This document shows, piece after piece, positions 59,131 to 64,000 of a DNA stretch of 64,000 nt. Numbering within the stretch: the first letter of the stretch is position 1; each line of letters opens with the position of its first letter. Made by a program: the position numbers and the translations under genes. This DNA comes from Verrucomicrobiota bacterium. Lineage in GTDB: Bacteria; Verrucomicrobiota; Verrucomicrobiia; Limisphaerales; UBA9464. Location of the stretch: assembly GCA_017309115.1 (NCBI GenBank), contig JAFLEF010000019.1, forward strand, positions 56,751 to 120,750, in the 5' to 3' direction. The notes under the pieces are model-generated. The model had not been told where the DNA came from. It saw nothing but the letters and a program-made list of their open reading frames with translations, and did no database searches.

Positions 59131-59350
59131 GGGTTTTGCCCCAACGGGGCGTGAGGCGATAGCCCAGGGCAACGCCCTGGGATCACGGGCAAAATCGAAC
59201 CCCGCCCTGAAGGGGCGGAACCCATCGGACACCGTATCGGCGAACCACCCATGCAGGCCGCCCTTTCAGGGCTTGGTGATGATGTGGGGCGCATACCCAG
59301 GGCGTTGCCCTGGGCTATCGCCTGGCGCCCCGTTGGGGCTGGGAGACAAT
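59131..59350. repeat. REPIN-like palindromic block 1
   Basis: The two outer arms, about 59133-59180 and 59306-59352, are inverted copies of each other over some 45 bp, each containing the smaller palindromes CCCCAACGGGG and CCCAGGGC-AAC-GCCCTGGG. The interior adds CCGCCC-TGAA-GGGGCGG. It does not code for a protein; similar blocks lie at 60069 and 60421, and a half block at 59850. Confidence 0.85.
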
Positions 59351-59382
59351 GGTTCATTCCCAAGAAAAGTTCGAAATCCTGG

Positions 59383-59835
59383 TCAATCCCACACGTAGCG
59401 TTCGTCGTATTCGACGCCGTACTTTTTTAGCAAGCGCCGGTATTCCTCCTGAAACGTCGTCACCCGGTGATGCTCGGACTGATTGCCAATGTATTGCTCC
59501 AAAGCCAGGCGATGGGTGGGGCTGATCGAAAAAATCCCGTAGCCGCTCTGCCAATGGAAATCCGCATATCGGGCGCCCTTGGTCTTCAGCCATTTTGACG
59601 ATCCCGTTTTGACCTCCTGCACCAACTCAGACGGAGAGCAGGTGCGCGGGTGGGCAATGAGCAGATGAATGTGATCGGCTACAGAACCGGCTTTGAGGAG
59701 GGTGCCCTTTTGGTTTTCGACGATGCCACCGATGTAAGCGTGAAGTTCATCGCGGATGTCATCGGCCAACAACCGTTCCCGGTTCTTTGTCGAGAAGACC
59801 AAATGTACGAGAATTTGGGCGAGTGATTGGGGCAT
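59383..59835 (-). CDS. IS200-like / RAYT-type Y1 transposase
   Basis: This protein has 150 residues. The fold is the small Y1 HUH transposase: SLAQILVHLVFSTKNRE at the start, the metal-binding DHIHLLIAHP (HUH) motif near residue 57, QSGYGIFSIS, and LEQYIGNQSEHHRVTTFQEEYRRLL near 120, whose Tyr is the likely nucleophile. It is flanked on both sides by REP-like palindromes, as expected for REP-associated tyrosine transposases, which mobilise REPINs in trans. The gene appears intact (ATG to TGA, no frameshift). Two internally deleted derivatives lie beside it at 59967 and 60320. Confidence 0.88.
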   Translation of the reverse strand: MPQSLAQILVHLVFSTKNRERLLADDIRDELHAYIGGIVENQKGTLLKAGSVADHIHLLIAHPRTCSPSELVQEVKTGSSKWLKTKGARYADFHWQSGYGIFSISPTHRLALEQYIGNQSEHHRVTTFQEEYRRLLKKYGVEYDERYVWD

Positions 59836-59849
59836 ACGGTTACGCCCAT

Positions 59850-59930
59850 TCAGGGCTTGGTGATGGTGTGGGGCGCATACCCAGGGCGTTGCCCTGGGCT
59901 ATCGCCTGGCGCCCCGTTGGGGCTGGGAAA
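59850..59930. repeat. Half REPIN block 2
   Basis: Only the right arm of the palindromic block is present (about 80 bp, CCCAGGGCGTTGCCCTGGG through CGCCCCGTTGGGGC). It follows the start codon of the transposase by 15 nt, so it lies in the transposase's upstream region. Confidence 0.8.
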
Positions 59931-59966
59931 TAATGGTTCATCCCCAATAAAAGTTCGAAATCCTGG

Positions 59967-60005
59967 TCAATCCCACACGAGAATTTGGGTGAGTGATTGG
60001 GGCAT
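59967..60005 (-). pseudogene. Internally deleted transposase derivative A
   Basis: The first ten codons of the transposase (MPQSLAQILV) are joined directly to its last ones (WD stop), making a 12-residue open frame. The junction coincides with an ACG triplet present at both ends of the missing 414 bp. Confidence 0.8.
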
Positions 60006-60068
60006 ACGGTTACGCCCATTGAGGGCTTGGTGAAGGTGTGGAGTGTTCGTGCCAAGGACAACGTCATG

Positions 60069-60281
60069 GGTTTTGCCCCAACGGGGCGTGAGGCGATAGC
60101 CCAGGGCAACGCCCTGGGATCACGGGCAAAATCGAACCCCGCCCTGAAGGGGCGGAACCCATCGGACACCATATCCGCGAACCAGCCATGCAGGCCGCCC
60201 TTTCAGGGCTTGGTGATGGTGTGGGGCGCATTCCCAGGGCGTTGCCCTGGGCTATCGCCTGACGCCCCGTTGGGGCTGGGA
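60069..60281. repeat. REPIN-like palindromic block 3
   Basis: A complete block like that at 59131, with the same inverted outer arms and about 95 percent visible identity; one arm reads GACGCCCC where the others read GGCGCCCC. It is non-coding. Confidence 0.85.
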
Positions 60282-60319
60282 AATAATGGTTCATCCCCAA
60301 TAAAAGTTCGAAATCCTGG

Positions 60320-60358
60320 TCAATCCCACACGAGAATTTGGGCGAGTGATTGGGGCAT
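60320..60358 (-). pseudogene. Internally deleted transposase derivative B
   Basis: Same structure and same ACG junction as derivative A, 353 bp away, again giving MPQSLAQILVWD. The shared junction means both come from one deletion event. Confidence 0.8.
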
Positions 60359-60420
60359 TTGGTTACGCCCATTGAGGGCTCGGCAATGGTGTGGGGTGTT
60401 CGTGCCAAGGACAACGTCAT

Positions 60421-60632
60421 GGGTTTTGCCCCAACGGGGCGTGAGGCGATAGCCCAGGGCAACGCCCTGGGATCACGGGCAAAATCGGACCCCGCCCTAA
60501 AGGGGCGGAACCCATCGGACACCATACCGGCGAACCACCCATGCAGGCCGCCCTTTCAGGCTTGGTGATGGTGTGGGGCGCATCCCCAGGGCGTTGCCCT
60601 GGGCTATCGCCTGGCGCCCCGTTGGGGCTGGG
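60421..60632. repeat. REPIN-like palindromic block 4
   Basis: A complete block like those at 59131 and 60069, ending 82 nt before the ATG of the epimerase gene, so it may lie in that gene's upstream region. Confidence 0.85.
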
Positions 60633-60713
60633 AAATAATGGTTCAACCGGGCGCCCGGGGGGGTGGGGCGAATGGCGGAGGAATTTTGATTCCCCCGGAA
60701 TCAGGACCCTTCC

Positions 60714-61985
60714 ATGATCGCCGGTCTTGTGAGTGCTCCAGTTCCGCTTTTGTTGCAGAAATCCTTCGGTTTCGGGGACCGGCTTGGCTTGGCCACGCCC
60801 GGTCATCTGGCGGCGGTACGTCAGTTTCCTGACTTCCTGCCGATCTTTGCCCAGCAATCCATCCGGGAAATGACCCGGACGCAGCGGACTCCCGAGGAAG
60901 TCATGACCGCCGCCCAACAGGCATTGGATGCCGCCGGCTACACCGGGAAATGGGGTGCCGATGGCGATCATCTCAAGACTCCGGAAGACGTGCAGCGGGT
61001 GGCGCGGGCGGGATTCTGCTTCTTCACCATCGATCCGAGCGCCTTCGTCAACAACGCCGCCGATACGTTGGACGAGGCGTCGTTGAATCAGGAAGTCGCG
61101 GCTCTGGAGCGCGACGGTCTGTTCACCGGATTTGACTGGAAGGACTACTACCTGAACCGGGTGTTCAGCGTCGGGCACAAGTTTTCCCCGTTCCGCTTCG
61201 ACGAGGAAACGCTGTTTCGGGCGGCCGTGAAGTACGCCCGGGCCACCGCCCACGCCGAAGTGATGGGCAAGGCCATCGCCCAGGCCTCCGCCGGGAAGGG
61301 AGAGATCGAAGTGTCCGTGGACGAAACTGACTCGCCAACCTCGCCGCTCGAGCATCTGTTCTTTGCCCTCGAGCTGCAGCGCCGAGGCGTGCCGAATCTG
61401 GTGAGCCTGGCGCCCCGGTTCATCGGCGAGTTCGAGAAGGGGATCGATTACAAGGGCGATCTGGTCCGGTTCGAGGAACAGCTGAAAGTGCACGTGGCGA
61501 TTTCGAAGTTCGCCGGCCCGTACAAGATCAGCATCCACAGCGGCTCGGATAAATTCAGCGTGTATCCGATCATTGGCCGGGTGTGCCGAGATCTGCTGCA
61601 CGTGAAGACCGCCGGCACCAGTTATCTGGAAGCGCTGCGAGTCGTCGCCCGGGTGCGTCCGGCGTTGTTCGCCGAAATCGCGGCGTACTGTCGGGGTCGC
61701 TTCGATACCGATCGCGCCAGTTACCACATTTCCACCACGCAGGCTCAGGTCGCGGGCTTGCCGGCGTACGAGAGCACGGCGCAGGAGGCGGTCTATCTGG
61801 ATGAGGTCGCCGGCCGGCAGTTGTTGCACGTGACCTTCGGATCCGTGCTGACCGTCGGGAAGGATTCGAAGGGGCGAACCTTCAAGGAAGGGATTTTGGA
61901 AACGCTGCACGAACGGGCGGATCTGCATTCGGAATTGCTCGAGCGACATTTCGCCAAGCACTTGTCGCAACTCAACGCGGGCTGA
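60714..61985 (+). CDS. Tagaturonate epimerase-like protein (UxaE family)
   Basis: This protein has 423 residues from the ATG at 60714. The protein resembles UxaE-type sugar-acid epimerases: FGFGDRLGLATPGHL near the start, then GKWGADGDHLKTPEDV, VFSVGHKFSPFRFDEETLFRAAVKYARATAHAEVM, EVSVDETDSPTSPLEHLFFALELQRRGVPN, KISIHSGSDKFSVYPIIGRV and RASYHISTTQAQVAGLP, with several conserved Asp/His/Glu that could bind the catalytic metal. UxaE interconverts tagaturonate and fructuronate in galacturonate breakdown in Thermotoga. No uronate kinase or aldolase gene is adjacent. The gene is 6 nt ahead of the ABC-F gene but functionally unrelated to it. The family call is from memory and should be checked. Confidence 0.6.
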   Translation: MIAGLVSAPVPLLLQKSFGFGDRLGLATPGHLAAVRQFPDFLPIFAQQSIREMTRTQRTPEEVMTAAQQALDAAGYTGKWGADGDHLKTPEDVQRVARAGFCFFTIDPSAFVNNAADTLDEASLNQEVAALERDGLFTGFDWKDYYLNRVFSVGHKFSPFRFDEETLFRAAVKYARATAHAEVMGKAIAQASAGKGEIEVSVDETDSPTSPLEHLFFALELQRRGVPNLVSLAPRFIGEFEKGIDYKGDLVRFEEQLKVHVAISKFAGPYKISIHSGSDKFSVYPIIGRVCRDLLHVKTAGTSYLEALRVVARVRPALFAEIAAYCRGRFDTDRASYHISTTQAQVAGLPAYESTAQEAVYLDEVAGRQLLHVTFGSVLTVGKDSKGRTFKEGILETLHERADLHSELLERHFAKHLSQLNAG

Positions 61986-61991
61986 TCGTCG

Positions 61992-63851
61992 ATGTTTACT
62001 CTCTCTGAAGTCACCAAGTCGTATGGCGGTCGGACCCTCTTTGAGGATGTCACGCTGACCATCAATCGGACCGACCGGCTGGGTCTGGTCGGTCCCAACG
62101 GCGCCGGGAAATCCACGCTGTTCAAGATCATTCTGGGTCAGGAAGAAGCGACCACCGGCCGGATTTCCAGTCAGCGCGGAGCGACCGTCGGCTTTCTGCC
62201 GCAGGAAAGCGCGCCCGTCGGCGAGGAAAGCGTGCTCGAACTCGCGACCAGTCATTTGCACGGCGATGAGTTTGGGGGCTTCGACGGTTCCCTCGTCGCC
62301 AAGGCCAAGCGGATTCTGAAGGGGTTGTCGTTTCGGGATGCCGATTACGACCGACCCGCTCGCACGTTGTCCGGCGGTTGGGTGATGCGCGCGCATCTGG
62401 CGCGGTTGCTGGTGCAGGAACCCGACCTCCTGATGCTCGACGAACCCACCAACCATCTCGATCTGGAGACGCTGTTGTGGTTCCAGGAGTATTTGGAGTC
62501 GTATCCCGGCGGCATCGTGCTGATCTCCCACGACCGCGAATTTCTCAACACGCTGGTCACCGGCATTCTCGAACTGCGCGCCGGTCAGTTGTTCAGTTAC
62601 GCCGGCAACTACGATTCATTCGTGGAGCAGCGGGCGGCGCGGGAACAGCAGCAGCTTTCCGCGTTCAAGAATCAGCAGAAGGAAATCGCCCGCCTGCAGG
62701 AGTTCGCCGACCGCTTCCGCGCCAAGGCCAGCAAGGCCAGTCAGGCGCAGGCCAAGCTCAAGCAGATCGCGCGCATGGACAAAATCGACGCCCCCGAAGC
62801 AGCGGCGGCGACGGTAGACTTTTCCTTTCCTCAGCCCGAGCCCAGCGGTCAGCGGGTGATGACCCTGAAGAAAATCGACTTCGCCTACGGGGAACACACC
62901 GTTTACCGCGGTCTGGATTTTCAGGCGGAGAAGGGGGAGCGAACGGTTTTGGTGGGTCCGAACGGCGCGGGTAAATCCACGTTGCTCAAACTGCTGGCCG
63001 GGGTGTTGAAACCACAGGGCGGCGAGCGGGAAATCGGGCTGCGCGTGAAGATCGGGTATTTCTCGCAGTACCGGAGCGAGATGCTGGATGCCAGCCGGAC
63101 AGTGCTGGAAGAAGTGTTCGACACGCCGCGGTTGGTCCGGGAGACGGACGTTCGGGCGCTGCTGGGTTGTTTTCTCTTCCGCGAGGACGACGTGAAGAAG
63201 CGGGTGAAGGTGCTGAGCGGCGGTGAAAAAAGCCGACTGGCGCTGATCAAACTGCTGCTCGATCCGCCCAACTTCCTGCTGATGGACGAACCCACGACGC
63301 ACTTGGACATGGGCAGCATTGACGCCGTGATCACCGCCCTGACGGAGTTCACCGGCACGCTGATTTTCATCAGCCACGATGTGTACTTCATTCGCGCCCT
63401 GGCGACCAAGGTGGTGCACGTGAATGCCGGTCGTCTGACTCCGTACGCCGGTGGATACGACTACTATTTGGAGAAGTCCAAGGCGGGTTCGGCCCGGGAG
63501 GCGTTGACCGCAGGATTGCAGAACGCGCGTCCGGTCCAGGCGCCACCGCCGCAGACCAAGGTGGACCAGCGTTCGCAAAAGGAACGGAAGGAACAGGCGG
63601 CGGAGGCTCGCAAATTGGTCCAGGCCCAGCGCCGCGAGGTTTCCGGCTTGGAAACCGACATCGCTCGTCTGGAGGAGCGCCAAGCTCATCTGACGGCGGA
63701 ATTGGAATTGCCCGCGACCTACTCGACCCCGGGTCGCACCGTGGCGATCAATGGCGAGCTTAGTCGGCTTCAGGTGGAACTCGCCGCCAAGATCAACGCC
63801 TGGGAATCCGCCGCGGCGCGGCTCAGTCGTCTGGAAGCGGATGCGGGCTGA
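61992..63851 (+). CDS. ABC-F family ATPase (Uup/YdiF-like)
   Basis: This protein has 619 residues. Two ABC ATPase domains without membrane segments: domain 1 with GPNGAGKST, LSGGWVMRAHLARLL and LLMLDEPTNHLD; domain 2 with GPNGAGKST, LSGGEKSRLALIKLL and FLLMDEPTTHLD. Between them is the ABC-F linker with an Arg/Lys/Gln-rich helical hairpin (ARLQEFADRFRAKASKASQAQAKLKQI, the P-site tRNA interaction motif region). The C-terminal 100 residues form a charged coiled coil (RRE VSGLETDIARLEERQAHL). ABC-F proteins act on the ribosome to relieve stalling or protect against antibiotics. It is placed 6 nt after the epimerase and just before an intron end. Confidence 0.93.
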   Translation: MFTLSEVTKSYGGRTLFEDVTLTINRTDRLGLVGPNGAGKSTLFKIILGQEEATTGRISSQRGATVGFLPQESAPVGEESVLELATSHLHGDEFGGFDGSLVAKAKRILKGLSFRDADYDRPARTLSGGWVMRAHLARLLVQEPDLLMLDEPTNHLDLETLLWFQEYLESYPGGIVLISHDREFLNTLVTGILELRAGQLFSYAGNYDSFVEQRAAREQQQLSAFKNQQKEIARLQEFADRFRAKASKASQAQAKLKQIARMDKIDAPEAAAATVDFSFPQPEPSGQRVMTLKKIDFAYGEHTVYRGLDFQAEKGERTVLVGPNGAGKSTLLKLLAGVLKPQGGEREIGLRVKIGYFSQYRSEMLDASRTVLEEVFDTPRLVRETDVRALLGCFLFREDDVKKRVKVLSGGEKSRLALIKLLLDPPNFLLMDEPTTHLDMGSIDAVITALTEFTGTLIFISHDVYFIRALATKVVHVNAGRLTPYAGGYDYYLEKSKAGSAREALTAGLQNARPVQAPPPQTKVDQRSQKERKEQAAEARKLVQAQRREVSGLETDIARLEERQAHLTAELELPATYSTPGRTVAINGELSRLQVELAAKINAWESAAARLSRLEADAG

Positions 63852-63880
63852 GCGGGAGACCCAGCCAGGGATCAAGCGTT

Positions 63881-64000
63881 TATAGAGGTAGGAATGGGGG
63901 ATTGACCCCACCCCTCCCTCCGAACCGGACGTGCGGATCTCCCGCATCCGGCTCTCCAGTTGGTGAGTCACCCGCAGGTGGCGGGACTGGAGCGCTCGGC
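63881..64000 (-). mobile_element. 3' end of a group II intron (domains V and VI), body beyond the window
   Basis: On the minus strand 63954-63922 reads as a 33-nt domain V hairpin starting GAGCCGGATGCGGG and ending CACGTCCGGTTC, the near-universal group II intron catalytic core. It is followed by a domain VI-like stem (GGAGGGAGGGGTGGGG then CCCCCATTCCTACCTC), with the bulged branch-point A candidate in CCTACC, and an AT-ending boundary near 63881. The intron body and its reverse transcriptase would lie to the right of 64000. Its insertion just beyond the end of the ABC-F gene fits group IIC-like targeting near terminators, though I see no clear hairpin there. Confidence 0.72.

Larger units (their letters stand above)
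59930..60635. repeat. Two tandem 353-bp units
   Basis: Units at about 59930-60282 and 60283-60635 are near-identical direct repeats, each made of one deleted transposase derivative plus one complete REPIN block. The 353-bp period is the same measured at the mini-ORFs and at the palindromes, which points to tandem duplication. Confidence 0.8.

Noticed and set aside
59128-60635. The repeated blocks as a CRISPR array
   Set aside because: Repeats are about 220 bp palindromes with a transposase between them, not 28-37 bp repeats with unique spacers, and no cas gene is near.
60417-62531. A 704-codon minus-strand frame antisense to the epimerase and ABC-F genes
   Set aside because: It runs through the REPIN array and two well-supported plus-strand genes; its sequence has no domain and is a composition artefact of high G+C.
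1-64000. tRNA or rRNA genes
   Set aside because: I looked through the intergenic stretches and saw no cloverleaf-like or rRNA-like segments.

Overview
The window looks like chromosomal DNA of a Verrucomicrobiota bacterium, most likely of the Limisphaerales/Pedosphaeraceae type. This is inferred from gene content, not from a marker-gene search. The clues are giant secreted proteins built from lamin-tail, LamG, Calx-beta, FG-GAP and delta-60 repeats, a DUF1559-like pseudopilin, a Ser/Thr kinase with a WD40 propeller beside an ECF sigma factor, an HpnH-type radical SAM enzyme and high G+C.

Positions 1-25100 are almost entirely minus-strand and form one locus. From right to left it holds an ECF sigma factor, a membrane Ser/Thr kinase, a pseudopilin, an FG-GAP/Calx-beta protein, a toxin-antitoxin pair, a second FG-GAP/Calx-beta protein, a metalloprotease with seven delta-60 repeats, one small plus-strand secreted protein, a LamG/Calx-beta protein and a lamin-tail protein that runs off the left edge. 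The block [pseudopilin - FG-GAP protein - metalloprotease] has been duplicated. One copy has lost most of the protease and the other most of the pseudopilin, and the vapBC-like pair sits in the scar. A third protease relic lies at 6070-6200, and a relic of a DUF4143 ATPase at 1995-2215.

The least expected signal is a bipartite upstream element, TGTGAC-N12-AANYCGWANA with minor variation, found seven times on the minus strand with an invariant 12-nt spacer. Each copy lies 7-10 nt before a start codon: the lamin-tail, LamG, metalloprotease, both FG-GAP and pseudopilin genes, and a short ORF ahead of the kinase. It looks like an ECF-type promoter giving leaderless or nearly leaderless mRNAs, and the linked sigma/kinase pair is the obvious candidate regulator.

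Positions 25300-49700 carry mostly housekeeping or conserved genes: an FAH-family hydrolase, FtsK, a two-gene ABC exporter, xseB, dxs, a primary-type sigma factor, a small lipoprotein and hpnH, a kexin-like protease, an RsuA-type pseudouridine synthase, a Pit phosphate transporter with its DUF47 partner, a phosphoesterase, a cyclic-nucleotide-binding protein, a secreted cyclophilin, a hemolysin-III-type membrane protein and a large secreted protein resembling a glycoside hydrolase. Positions 49800-57900 hold an M3 oligopeptidase, a DUF1508 protein and a four-gene polysaccharide operon (O-antigen ligase plus three glycosyltransferases).

Positions 57900-64000 are accessory in character: an orphan SUKH immunity-type gene with an unknown partner, a REP/REPIN-like palindrome array around an IS200-like (RAYT-type) transposase with two internally deleted derivatives, a UxaE-like epimerase, an ABC-F ATPase and, at the right edge, the 3' end of a minus-strand group II intron.
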